58,084 nucleotides of DNA, taken from NCBI RefSeq assembly GCF_000337735.1, contig NZ_AOHX01000001.1:1-58084 (forward strand), read 5' to 3'. Each line of letters starts with the position of its first letter. Position 1 is the first letter of the stretch. A model generated the notes under the pieces. It saw only the letters and a list, made by a program, of their open reading frames with translations, was not told where the DNA came from and searched no databases. The translations under genes and the position numbers were made by a program. This stretch comes from Natronorubrum sulfidifaciens JCM 14089. GTDB taxonomy: Archaea; Halobacteriota; Halobacteria; Halobacteriales; Natrialbaceae. Shown piece after piece: positions 17,155-25,206 of the stretch.

Positions 17155-17391
17155 GGTGGGCCGTCAACGCGAGTCCGCATTAATGTTGTTCCAAGGACAT
17201 ACTCGGTTGGAGATGGGTTGCTCGAGTCTCGAGTGCCGAGCGACGGGAAAGATGGAGTCGATGTGGAGACAAAACTCCCTCTGACCACCCCTCACTTCCG
17301 GTCCAAAGTCACTGTATAGAGTCTCTGTCCGGGTTATTCGATCATATTCAGGAGAAAGAGAAGACAAACACACCCCTCGTTTTCAGTCAAC
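17155..17391. other. Upstream DNA of the thiolase gene and transposon end
   Basis: No gene is seen. The stretch contains the promoter side of the thiolase gene and, towards 17391, the flank of the truncated IS1341-type element. Confidence 0.3.
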
Positions 17392-17416
17392 AGCCTCGGG
17401 GCTTGACCCCGAGGCT
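17392..17416 (-). ncRNA. Terminal hairpin of the TnpB element (likely omega/reRNA 3' part)
   Basis: AGCCTCGGGG at 17392-17401 pairs with CCCCGAGGCT at 17407-17416 around a 5-base loop, a perfect 10-bp stem just past the tnpB stop. IS1341/IS605-type elements carry such a right-end hairpin, and RNAs overlapping the tnpB 3' end guide TnpB and have been reported in haloarchaea. The RNA limits cannot be read here. Confidence 0.5.
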
Positions 17417-17434
17417 TGTCGGTGAACTCCCGTT

Positions 17435-18313
17435 CTACCCCTCCAATCGAGGGGAGGCGTTGAAATCGCCATTTACGTTCAACGTTCCCGACTTCAGGGC
17501 CAGTTGACAGGTGGCCCATCCACCGCGAGACTTTTGCCCGCGATGGATATACGCACAGTATCGGTTTGCGATGTTCTTCGCCGCATTGTAGTCTGCGTTC
17601 ACCTCGTAGTCGCACTTGAGACACTCGAACGACTTATCCGAGCGGCTGTCCTCGTGGACAAACCCGCACTGCGAACACCGCTGGCTGGTGTATGCGGGAT
17701 TCACCGTATCCACGAACAGGACGGTGTCTTCCACCTTGTATTCCACCAGTTTGATGAACTTTGCAACTGCCCATTGCTGGAATTTCGCGGCGTTCGAGAT
17801 GCGTTTGCGGATGTGCTTCAGGTTCTCGAAGACGATCCCGTGCACATCCGAGCGTTTGGCTTCAGCGATCAGCTCGTTCGCACGGTTGTGGAGCCAATCG
17901 AGTGACCACTTCGAGAACCTATCTCCGATAGATTGGATTGTAAGGTGTGCCGAGCGCGTGCCGATTTGTTGGAGCCGACCTCGACGCTTCTCGAACTCGT
18001 TGCGACGGTGTGTGAGGTGATCCGCAGAACCGATGAATACTCCTGTCGAGGTGACAGCGAACGCGCCGTTCACGTTCAGGTCGACGCCGAGAACCACTCC
18101 GTTCTCGGAACCATCATCTTCGTGAGCGGCTTCTTGCCGTTCGCTGTCGGCATCACCAACGTGCTTCGTGGTGACGTGCAGATAGAACTCATCGGCCAGT
18201 TCGTCGTACTGTAGCGTGGCGTGTGAGGCGTCCCACTCGTCACTATCGTAGTAGCGACCAAATGGGGTTTCCTCACGCTTCGACTCTGGAGGAACGACGT
18301 ACTCGGGAAACAC
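17435..18313 (-). pseudogene. tnpB: 5'-truncated tnpB (IS1341/IS605-type, RNA-guided nuclease)
   Basis: The 292-residue frame opens with GTG directly after the CaiB stop codon and starts inside the family sequence (VVPPESKREETPFGRY corresponds to the middle of full-length TnpB). I estimate about 130 N-terminal residues are missing. The RuvC triad is intact: Asp in VVLGVDLNVNG, Glu in GIVFENLKHIR and Asp in NADYNAAKNIA. So is the zinc finger (CSQC and CLKC). The end, LALKSGTLNVNG, is typical. No tnpA is present. Losing the N-terminal guide-binding region should inactivate RNA-guided cutting. It separates two parts of an acyl-CoA gene cluster. Confidence 0.85.
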
Positions 18314-19492
18314 TCAGACCACGTCGTCGGCCCGCAACTGCTCGATTTCCGCACTCGAGTAGCCAAGCGCCGCCAACACGTCATCCGTATCCTCACCGAG
18401 GTCGGGCATCGGTTCGGCCGCGAACTCGAGCGAGTCGCTGTCGATCGGGGTGTCGATATAGGGAATCGGACCGTCCTCAGTCTCGAGGTCCTTGACCAGG
18501 TCCAAATGTTCGGTCTGTGGATGCTCGAGGACGTCGTCGAGGTGGTTGACGTCGCCCCACGGAATGCCGGCCTCGTCGAGCCGGTCAGCCCAGTAGTCCC
18601 GCGGCTGGTCGGCAATGAGCGACTCGATCGTTGGCTCGAGGACGTCGCGGTTTTCGACGCGGGCTTCGTTGGTCGCGAATCGCTCGTCATCGAGCAGGTC
18701 GGGTCGCTCGAGGACGGCGTCACAGAGCAGTTCCCAGTGGGCCTCGCTGAGGATCGCGAAGTTGATGTATCGGTCGTCGGCCGTCTCGTGGGGGCCGTAG
18801 GGTGTCAGCAGGTGGTGGCGCATGCCGATTCGCTCCGGAAGCTCGTCGTTGTGCCAGTACTTCTGTGGGAAGTAGCCGAGCCACGAGAGCATCCCGCCGA
18901 ACATCGTGACGTCGAGTTCTTGGCCCTCGCCAGTGCGTTCGCGATGGAAGAGCGCGAGCAGCGTCGAGATCGTCCCGTAGGTCGCAGCGTTGATATCACA
19001 GACGCTCAGTGGGATCTTGGCCGGGGCGTCCGGTGAGCCGTTCATCAGGATGAGTCCGGTTTCGCCCTGCATGACCATATCGTAGGCCTTCCGGTCGCTG
19101 TAGGGGCCGTCCCGGCCGTAGCCGGAGATATTCAGATAGATGATATCCTCATTGATTTCGCGAACGTCCTCGTAGCCGACCCCGAGACGGTCGACGACGC
19201 CCGGCGAGTAGTTCTGGACGACGATATCGGCTTCCTCGACGAGTTCGTGGAAGATTTCGGTTCCCTCGTCGCTCTTGAGGTTCAACTCGACACTCAGCTT
19301 GTTGCGGTCGACCCAGACGTGCGCCGAGGAGTCCCCATCGACGACCGAATCCCAGTGGCGGTTGACGTCGCCGACGCCGGGGCGTTCGACCTTGATGACT
19401 TCGGCACCGAAATCGCCGAGCAGTCGGGTACACAGCGGCGCGCTGATCCCGCTCTCGAGACTGACGACCGTGATGTCCTCGAGTGCGAGCAC
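18314..19492 (-). CDS. CaiB/BaiF family CoA-transferase (family III)
   Basis: The 392-residue enzyme moves CoA between carboxylic acids through an aspartyl-CoA intermediate. The catalytic Asp is in RKAYDMVMQGETGL, near residue 138. Other landmarks are SAPLCTRLLGDFGAEVIKVE near 16-35, VVQNYSPGVVDRLG, YLNISGYGRDGPYSDR and DVTMFGGMLSW. The overall pattern resembles itaconate- or mesaconate-type transferases, but the substrate is inferred. The gene begins 2 bases after the MaoC stop, so they are co-transcribed. The insertion relic abuts its stop; the last residues ADDVV may have been altered by it. Confidence 0.9.
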   Translation of the reverse strand: MLALEDITVVSLESGISAPLCTRLLGDFGAEVIKVERPGVGDVNRHWDSVVDGDSSAHVWVDRNKLSVELNLKSDEGTEIFHELVEEADIVVQNYSPGVVDRLGVGYEDVREINEDIIYLNISGYGRDGPYSDRKAYDMVMQGETGLILMNGSPDAPAKIPLSVCDINAATYGTISTLLALFHRERTGEGQELDVTMFGGMLSWLGYFPQKYWHNDELPERIGMRHHLLTPYGPHETADDRYINFAILSEAHWELLCDAVLERPDLLDDERFATNEARVENRDVLEPTIESLIADQPRDYWADRLDEAGIPWGDVNHLDDVLEHPQTEHLDLVKDLETEDGPIPYIDTPIDSDSLEFAAEPMPDLGEDTDDVLAALGYSSAEIEQLRADDVV

Positions 19493-19494
19493 GG

Positions 19495-20085
19495 TTACAG
19501 GTCCTCCGGCTGCGTGCCGATGCCCTCAGGCCAGCCCGGCGGCTCGGCGGCCGAGGGCTCAGCGTGGCTTCGTTTGAGGACCATCGGAGTGCGCTCGAGC
19601 GAGAGGACGAGGTCGCCGTGTTGGTTGTACGCCCGGAGTTCGGTTTCGACGATGCCGACGTGGTCCCGGGACTCGAGTTCGCGTTTGTGCAGCACCTCGC
19701 TCTCGGCGAAGATGGTATCGCCGTGGAAGACGGGGTTGTGATGGCGAATATCGTCGTAGCCGAGATTGGCTGTGGCGTTGACCGAAATGTCGATGACGCT
19801 CATCCCCACTGCGAGTGCGATGACGAACGTGCCGTCGACGAGCCGTTCGCCGAACTCCGTTTCGGCCGCGTAGGCCTCGTTAAAGTGCATCGGATTGAGA
19901 TTCATCGTGACGTTCGTCATCCAGACGTTGTCCGTCTCGGTGACAGTACGCCCGAACGGATGTTTGTAGATGTCGCCAACCTCGAAATCCTCGTAGTAGC
20001 GGCCGTGCCAGCCGGAGACGAGTTGCTTGTCGGTCGATTCGTCGTCAGTAGCGTCTGTATCGGTAGTATCGTCTGTATTGGACAT
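19495..20085 (-). CDS. MaoC family enoyl-CoA hydratase/dehydratase
   Basis: The 196-residue hot-dog-fold protein has GRYYEDFEVGDIYKHPFGRT near 29-48, the active-site helix MNLNPMHFNEAYAAETEFG near 60-78 and VDGTFVIALAVGMSV. These echo itaconyl-CoA and mesaconyl-CoA hydratases, where Asn-Pro-x-His marks the catalytic site. The N-terminal 25 residues are an acidic Asp/Thr-rich leader without structure. It lies between the acyl-CoA dehydrogenase (40 bases upstream) and CaiB (2 bases downstream), so it likely hydrates the enoyl-CoA made by the former. Exact substrate unknown. Confidence 0.88.
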   Translation of the reverse strand: MSNTDDTTDTDATDDESTDKQLVSGWHGRYYEDFEVGDIYKHPFGRTVTETDNVWMTNVTMNLNPMHFNEAYAAETEFGERLVDGTFVIALAVGMSVIDISVNATANLGYDDIRHHNPVFHGDTIFAESEVLHKRELESRDHVGIVETELRAYNQHGDLVLSLERTPMVLKRSHAEPSAAEPPGWPEGIGTQPEDL

Positions 20086-20125
20086 GGTTCGTGGGGTGGT
20101 TCTGGGAGTCGTCGTCAGTGAGTGT

Positions 20126-21364
20126 TCAGTACGACCGCGGGAGTCCGAGCACGTTCTCGCCGAGATAGTTCAGCGCCAGTTGCTGGGTGATCGGCACCAG
20201 CCGCGTCAGGCGGGCTTCTCGGAAGTAGCGTTCGACGTCGTACTCCCTTGCGACGCCGAACCCGCCGTGAGTCTGGACCGCTGCATCGGCCGCCTCGTAG
20301 GCCGCATCCGCGGCGAGGAACTTCGCTGCGTTCGCATACGCACCCAAATCGACATCCTCGTCCGAGGCGGCGCGATCCGCGGCGTTGTAGGTCAGCTGTT
20401 TTGCCGCCTGTAGGCGAGCGTAGGCCTCCGCCAGGGGGTGCTGTATCGCCTGATTCGAGCCGATAGCGCGGTCGAAGACCTCCCGGTCGGTGGCGTACTC
20501 GACCGCTCGCTCGAGTGCCAGTCGACCCAGCCCGATACACTCAGCGGCGATGACGAGTCGTTCCTCGTTCAGTCCGTCGAGCACCTGATAGAAACCTTCG
20601 CCCTCGACGCCAATGAGGTTCTCCGCGGGCACGCGGAGGTCGTCGAACCAGAGTTCGAACGAATGGACGAACTCGCTGGCCGATTTGGGGATCGGCTCCA
20701 TCTCGAGCGCGCCCTGTTCGTGGGCGTCCTCGAGGTCGACGAGAAACATCGAGATGCCGTGGGTTCGTTTCTCGACCTCCGACCGCGGCGTCGTCCGCGC
20801 GACGACGACGACGTAGTCCGAGACGTCGACGCGGGAGGTCCAGATCTTCTGGCCGTTGATGACGTACTCGTCGCCGTCTGTTGCCGCGGCTGCGTCGCTT
20901 CGTGCCTCGCTTTTCTCTGCACGCGTCTCGATCGCCGTCGAGTTCGAGCCCGCGTTTGGTTCGGTCAGTCCGAACGCTTGGATCGAACGCTCGCCGTTTG
21001 CGACGTGAGGAAGCAGGTCCGCCTTCAGTTCCTCGCTCGCGTATTCGACGATGGGCACGGAGTTGTAGACGCCGCCGTGGACGGCCTGTGCGGCGCTGAA
21101 GCCGCCGCCGTTGGCGGCGATTTCCTCCATCATGACGACGGTTTCCTGCGTTCCCATTCCCGCACCGCCGTACGCTTCGGGGACGAGAATCCCCATCCAG
21201 CCGTGGTCCGCGAGCGCATCGACGAACTCGTGTGGGTACTCTCCGTCGGCAGCACGTCGACGCCAGTACTCGTGGTCGAAATCCGAACAGATATCGCTGA
21301 TGCTCGAGCGAACGAGCTGTTGGCTCTCAGTGAGTGCAACCGCATCGTGCAGGAGTCTGGCCAT
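20126..21364 (-). CDS. Acyl-CoA dehydrogenase family protein
   Basis: This 412-residue FAD enzyme oxidises an acyl-CoA at C2-C3. It shows PEAYGGAGMG near 60, AFGLTEPNAGSNS near 130 (flavin/substrate loop), INGQKIWTS near 172, EERLVIAAECIGLGRLALE and VQTHGGFGVAREYDVERYFR near 365. The family's usual catalytic Glu in the C-terminal YEGT motif is not there: the end reads LVPITQQLALNYLGENVLG, as in a subgroup ending in LGLPRSY, where another residue may act as base. It is first in the minus-strand run leading to MaoC and CaiB. Electrons would go to ETF. Confidence 0.9.
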   Translation of the reverse strand: MARLLHDAVALTESQQLVRSSISDICSDFDHEYWRRRAADGEYPHEFVDALADHGWMGILVPEAYGGAGMGTQETVVMMEEIAANGGGFSAAQAVHGGVYNSVPIVEYASEELKADLLPHVANGERSIQAFGLTEPNAGSNSTAIETRAEKSEARSDAAAATDGDEYVINGQKIWTSRVDVSDYVVVVARTTPRSEVEKRTHGISMFLVDLEDAHEQGALEMEPIPKSASEFVHSFELWFDDLRVPAENLIGVEGEGFYQVLDGLNEERLVIAAECIGLGRLALERAVEYATDREVFDRAIGSNQAIQHPLAEAYARLQAAKQLTYNAADRAASDEDVDLGAYANAAKFLAADAAYEAADAAVQTHGGFGVAREYDVERYFREARLTRLVPITQQLALNYLGENVLGLPRSY

Positions 21365-21447
21365 CGGGTAGACCTCGTCAGGTCAGGAGAAAAACGTTGT
21401 GTCGCAGGCGGGCGATTCCTATCTCGTTGGCGGGACAGCAGGCCGTC

Positions 21448-21798
21448 TCACTCAGTGGCTCGCTGTTCGTACTCGTCACCGATACAGTCGGCGTTCGGGC
21501 CGAACTCGGACTCGAGAAGTGCCGGCACGTCTTCCGGTTGGACATCGGAGTACCACTCGTTGCGCGGTTGAATCGCAAGCGCAGTGCCACCCTCGCTACA
21601 GAGCCCCAGACACTGCGTCTCCGTCACTGAAATCGGCGACCAGAAGGCGTTGCGGTCGCGAAGCCAGGATTTGATTGCCTCAACAGTTTCTTTTCCGCCG
21701 GCGTCGGCACAGCAGGCGTACTCGCCGTCGCGGTCAGTCGTACAGACGAACACCTGCGCCTTGAGGCGCGTTCGCTGTTGGTCAGTGCGGCGTTTCAT
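21448..21798 (-). CDS. Thioredoxin-like [2Fe-2S] ferredoxin domain protein
   Basis: The 116-residue protein has the thioredoxin-like ferredoxin pattern: VFVCTTDRDGEYACCADAGG with three Cys near 18-31, and ETQCLGLCSEGG near 60-71 giving Cys-x3-Cys. These can ligate a [2Fe-2S] cluster. The final IQPRNEWYSDVQPEDVPALL is typical of NuoE-like and cobalamin-cluster ferredoxins. It lies 83 bases upstream of the acyl-CoA dehydrogenase on the same strand, so shared transcription is possible. The partner is unknown. Confidence 0.85.
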   Translation of the reverse strand: MKRRTDQQRTRLKAQVFVCTTDRDGEYACCADAGGKETVEAIKSWLRDRNAFWSPISVTETQCLGLCSEGGTALAIQPRNEWYSDVQPEDVPALLESEFGPNADCIGDEYEQRATE

Positions 21799-22098
21799 CT
21801 GTTGCCAGACCGAAGTGGAAGTCGAATCGAAACGGGGGCGTTCGTCGGCATGAATTTCGATTTTTGTTACTGAAACTGAGGTTGTAAACGTTGTGTTTCA
21901 TCAGATACGTGTCCCGTGTTCGCACACTCGATAGTCCGATGAAATTCAGCGTTCAGTTACAAGTACGGCGTATTGGTTGATATATTTGCGGGAACGTGAT
22001 ATACTAGTGAATGTATGACGAGCGACCGGGCCAACTGCCGGATAACGAAATTGTTTTCCTACGGGTAACGCTTGAGTCGACTATCAACGAGTCCATGA
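21799..22098. promoter_or_regulatory. Divergent promoter region upstream of the Mrp operon
   Basis: No gene is present. Two AT-rich patches occur: TTGATATATTTGCGG at about 21977-21991, a good TATA-like core, and GTGATATACTAGTG just after. They lie about 100 bases before the first Mrp gene. Confidence 0.45.
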
Positions 22099-23172
22099 AT
22101 GTCCAACGACGGTCACCAAGAAGGGGGGTTCGCCGTGGCGGCTGACCGACTACTCGTACCGCTGTCGGACACGGTGACCGTCCGACAAACGGTCGGCTAC
22201 GCGGTTCGATCCGGCCTCGAGCGCAGCGACGAACTCGAGGTTCATCTCGTCGTCGCGCTCCCACACGAGGCGGATTTACCCGAGAGTCGCCATCACACAG
22301 CGGACGCCGAAGAGTTGCTCTCAAAGGCGGCAAACTGGGTTCGAGAGGACGCGGGCAGCGCGTCAGTCACGGTCGAAACAGCACTGCTCGGAACGGATGA
22401 GTACCTCTTTGGCCCCCGTGACTTCGCCGACACGTTCGGCGACTACGCACAGGAACACGGGATCGATCTGGTGGTTCTCGACCCGGAGTACCAACCCGGG
22501 GCGACGGCTCAGATGCTCCAGTCGATCGAGCGCGAACTCGAGCGCGTCGGACTCGCCTACGACGAAGCGCCGGTCGAGCGACCGGCTCGCCACGAGCGGT
22601 TGGTCGGTGACGGAACCGAACGGTTCGATCGACTGTTCGCGATGTTCTGGATCTCCTACGGCTTCTATCTCGTACTCGGGGACCCAACGTACTGGTTCGA
22701 CCTCGTGACGGGAGCCGCAGTTGCCGGAATCGTCTCGGTGTCGCTTGCACAGATCACGTTCACGTTCCCGCTGGACCGTGTCCAGTCGCCGATCCGGACG
22801 GTCCGGTTTGCGTTCTACGTGCCGTATCTCCTCTGGGAGATCGTCAAATCCAACCTCGCGATCTCACTCGTCATCCTGCGACCATCGATGCCCATCGAAC
22901 CCACGATGACACGGGTCAACACCCGCGTCAGAAGCGGGCTTCCGCTGCTCGCACTGGCAAACAGCATCACGCTCACGCCGGGCACGCTCGTCGTCCGAGC
23001 CGACGACCAGCGGCTGCTCGTCCACACCCTGATTCCATCCGCACGCGAGGGGCTGTTCGATGGTGACCTCGAGCGGGCCATCAGGTTCGTCTTCTACGGC
23101 CGTGAGTCGGCAGCGATCCCGACGCCGCGCGAGCGCGGTGATACGGAGATCATCGGAGGTGACGACCAGTGA
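22099..23172 (+). CDS. mnhE: Mrp antiporter subunit E with N-terminal UspA-like domain
   Basis: The 357-residue protein joins a UspA-like cytoplasmic domain (about 14-165: DRLLVPLSDTVTVRQTV, VHLVVALPHEADL, IDLVVLDPEYQPG) to an MnhE domain (about 175-340). The second half has helices FAMFWISYGFYLVLGDP, FPLDRVQSPIRTVRFAFYV and LLWEIVKSNLAISLVIL, and the family signature LANSITLTPGTLVV. Bacterial MnhE is only about 160 residues, so the fused sensor-like domain is a haloarchaeal addition. It leads the nine-gene operon, and its stop overlaps the GTG of the next gene. The Usp domain could regulate transport; that is inference. Confidence 0.92.
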   Translation: MSNDGHQEGGFAVAADRLLVPLSDTVTVRQTVGYAVRSGLERSDELEVHLVVALPHEADLPESRHHTADAEELLSKAANWVREDAGSASVTVETALLGTDEYLFGPRDFADTFGDYAQEHGIDLVVLDPEYQPGATAQMLQSIERELERVGLAYDEAPVERPARHERLVGDGTERFDRLFAMFWISYGFYLVLGDPTYWFDLVTGAAVAGIVSVSLAQITFTFPLDRVQSPIRTVRFAFYVPYLLWEIVKSNLAISLVILRPSMPIEPTMTRVNTRVRSGLPLLALANSITLTPGTLVVRADDQRLLVHTLIPSAREGLFDGDLERAIRFVFYGRESAAIPTPRERGDTEIIGGDDQ

Positions 23173-23456
23173 TTCCGAGCGGAGTGACCATCGAGGAGAT
23201 TTTCCTCGGGGCGGCCGCGCTGTTCGTCGTCCTCGCGATCATGATGTTTTATCGTGCCGTCGCGGGACCGACGACTCAGGATCGATTGCTCGCGGTGAAC
23301 GTCCTCGGGACGAACACGGTCGTGATTCTCGCGCTGCTTGCGGCGGGACTCGACGAGCCGTGGTTCCTCGATATCGCGCTGATCTACGCCCTGTTGAACT
23401 TCCTGATGGCGATCGCTATCTCGAAGTTCACCGTTGAGCGAGGTGGTGTGCTATGA
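23169..23456 (+). CDS. mnhF: Mrp antiporter subunit F
   Basis: The 95-residue protein has three membrane helices (about 8-27, 40-60, 66-85). The family motif MMFYRAVAGPTTQDRLLAVNVLGTNT is split across the first loop, with the conserved Asp-Arg after GPT. It starts with GTG in an overlap with the mnhE stop (GTGA) and ends overlapping the mnhG ATG. The subunit is needed for assembly of the multi-subunit Na+/H+ exchanger in the cytoplasmic membrane. Confidence 0.92.
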   Translation: MIPSGVTIEEIFLGAAALFVVLAIMMFYRAVAGPTTQDRLLAVNVLGTNTVVILALLAAGLDEPWFLDIALIYALLNFLMAIAISKFTVERGGVL

Positions 23457-23785
23457 TCGAATCGCTTCGCTTCTGGGCGATTATCGTGCTCGTCGCCTTC
23501 GGCCTGTTCTTTACGTTCGTCTCGGCGGTGGGCGTGCTTCGACTGCCAGACGTCTACGCACGAGCTCACACCGCATCGCAGGCGGACACGCTCGGTGCTG
23601 GACTCGCACTCGCAGCCGTCGCGATCGCACTCGGCTGGCAGCACGCGACAGTGTACACCGTCCTGTTGCTGTTTTTCGTGTTCATCACGAACCCGACGGC
23701 AGCCCACGCGATCGCACGTTCCGCCGCAGAGAGCGGGATCGATCCATGGACGACCGACGATACAGAGGAAGGTGAGTCGAAATGA
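23453..23785 (+). CDS. mnhG: Mrp antiporter subunit G
   Basis: The 110-residue membrane protein has three helices and the MnhG signature GVLRLPDVYARAHTASQADT near residues 25-44, followed by a GAGLALAAVAIAL helix. A charged tail of about 15 residues ends the protein. ATGA overlaps link it to mnhF before and to the DUF4040 gene after, so translation is coupled. Confidence 0.92.
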   Translation: MIESLRFWAIIVLVAFGLFFTFVSAVGVLRLPDVYARAHTASQADTLGAGLALAAVAIALGWQHATVYTVLLLFFVFITNPTAAHAIARSAAESGIDPWTTDDTEEGESK

Positions 23786-24330
23786 GCCCGTTCGCACTGG
23801 TGCTGGCCCTGTTCATCCTGCTCACTGCGCTCGCAACGGCCCTGTTCCGAGACGTCCTCTCGGTGATCGTCGTCTTCGGTGCCTACAGCCTCGGCATGGC
23901 GATCCTCTATACGTACCTGCTTGCGCCCGACGTCGCGATGACCGAAGCCGCGATCGGAGCCGGCGTGACGACGATTCTGCTCCTGTTGACGATCGCGCGG
24001 ACGACCCGGCCACCGACCGACCGGCTGTTCGAAAAAATCGACGTGCCAGCGATCGTCGCCGTCGGCGCGTTCGTGCTCGTCTTGATGACGCTACTGCCGG
24101 ATATGTACGCCGTCGGTGTCGAAGACGCACCGATCTGGGGTGGCGGGGTGCTCGAGCAGACGCCCTCGCTGTACTACCTGCAGGAAACGTACGCTGATAC
24201 CGGTGCCCAAAACGCCGTGAGTGCAGTGCTTGCCTCCTACCGTGGGTTCGACACCTTCGGTGAGGCCGTCGTCGTCTTCGCGGCCGGGCTCGCCGTTCTC
24301 CTCGTCTTGAAACGGGAGGTGTTCACATAA
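23782..24330 (+). CDS. Mrp antiporter DUF4040 (MbhD/MnhA C-terminal-like) subunit
   Basis: The 182-residue protein has about five helices. The first part, FRDVLSVIVVFGAYSLGMAILYTYLLAPDVAMTEAAIGAG, is the DUF4040 signature with a conserved Glu in MTEAAIGAG. Bacterial MrpA carries this as part of its long C-terminus; here it is a separate gene, as in archaeal Mbh and Mrp complexes. The second part resembles the start of MnhB (DTFGEAVVVFAAGLAVLLVLK). It overlaps mnhG by 4 bases and abuts mnhB by 1 base. Confidence 0.9.
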   Translation: MSPFALVLALFILLTALATALFRDVLSVIVVFGAYSLGMAILYTYLLAPDVAMTEAAIGAGVTTILLLLTIARTTRPPTDRLFEKIDVPAIVAVGAFVLVLMTLLPDMYAVGVEDAPIWGGGVLEQTPSLYYLQETYADTGAQNAVSAVLASYRGFDTFGEAVVVFAAGLAVLLVLKREVFT

Positions 24331-24830
24331 TGTCTCGTGCAGAATCCTACGACGATACCTACACCGAAAGTCAGGTGATCATGACCTCGGTCAAGATCAT
24401 TGCACCGTTTATCCTCACCTACGGGATGTTCATGAGCCTCCACGGCGCTGATACGCCCGGTGGGAGCTTCCAAGGTGGTGCCATTATCGGCGTCACCGTC
24501 CTCATGCTCGCTTTCGCGTTCGGGATCGAACCCACCCGTCGGTGGCTGAAAAACTCCTTTATTGTCGGCCTCGTCACCGGCGGCGTCACCATCTTCATCG
24601 CCACCGGTCTCGCGACCATCGCACTCGGGGGCAACTTCCTCGAGTACGACCAGTTCACCGAAACCTTCGGCATCGCCCACTACTGGGGGATGGAAGCGAT
24701 CGAAGTCGGTGGCGTCGCACTGATCGTCGCGGGCATCGTCATCACGCTCTTTTTCGCGACCGCCGCGGGCTTTACGCCCAACCGTCGTGAAAACGACGGC
24801 CTCGAGACGGAGGTGAGAGACGATGATTGA
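24330..24830 (+). CDS. mnhB: Mrp antiporter subunit B
   Basis: The 166-residue MnhB-domain protein has four helices. The conserved loop GADTPGGSFQGGAIIGVTVL lies near residues 45-64, and PFILTYGMFMSLHG before it is typical. A polar C-terminal tail (NRRENDGLETEVRDDD) lies in the cytoplasm. Its stop overlaps the start of mnhC by 8 bases. Confidence 0.92.
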   Translation: MSRAESYDDTYTESQVIMTSVKIIAPFILTYGMFMSLHGADTPGGSFQGGAIIGVTVLMLAFAFGIEPTRRWLKNSFIVGLVTGGVTIFIATGLATIALGGNFLEYDQFTETFGIAHYWGMEAIEVGGVALIVAGIVITLFFATAAGFTPNRRENDGLETEVRDDD

Positions 24831-25206
24831 CGCTGCAGTCGACGTGCTGACGACGCGGTACGCCTATGCCCTGATGTTCGTCGTGATGGGCATCGGGATG
24901 TATATGATGATCGCAAACGAGAACCTCGTCAAGAAGCTGATTGGTGTCAACCTCTTCCAGACCGCGATCTTCCTGTTTTTCGTCGCGGTTGCCTACGTCG
25001 AGGGTGGAGACGCACCGATCGTGCCAGCCGACCCGAACCCGGGCGAGCTCGCGATGGCGAGTCCGCTCCCGCACGTGATCGTGCTGACCGCGATTGTCGT
25101 CGGGATCGCGCTGACTGCCGTCGGATTGGCACTGCTCGTCCGCATCTACGCGGAGTATGGAACCCTCCGCGAGGATACCCTTCGGGAGGTGCGTGCCGAT
25201 GAGTAA
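24823..25206 (+). CDS. mnhC: Mrp antiporter subunit C (NuoK-like)
   Basis: The 127-residue protein has three helices in the NuoK fold. VVMGIGMYMMIANENLVKKLIGVNLFQTAI matches the first two helices, and the third carries LTAIVVGIALTAVGLALLV with Thr-Ala-Val-Gly as in NuoK. The predicted loop GDAPIVPADPNPGE between helices two and three is short. It overlaps mnhB before and mnhD after by 8 bases each. Confidence 0.92.
   Translation: MIDAAVDVLTTRYAYALMFVVMGIGMYMMIANENLVKKLIGVNLFQTAIFLFFVAVAYVEGGDAPIVPADPNPGELAMASPLPHVIVLTAIVVGIALTAVGLALLVRIYAEYGTLREDTLREVRADE

Larger units (their letters stand above)
17375..18313 (-). mobile_element. Partial IS1341-type insertion sequence
   Basis: The element consists of the truncated tnpB and the right-end hairpin. 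The left end is lost at the 3' end of the CaiB gene. With no transposase gene and one end missing, it cannot move by itself. The outer right limit is approximate. Confidence 0.6.
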
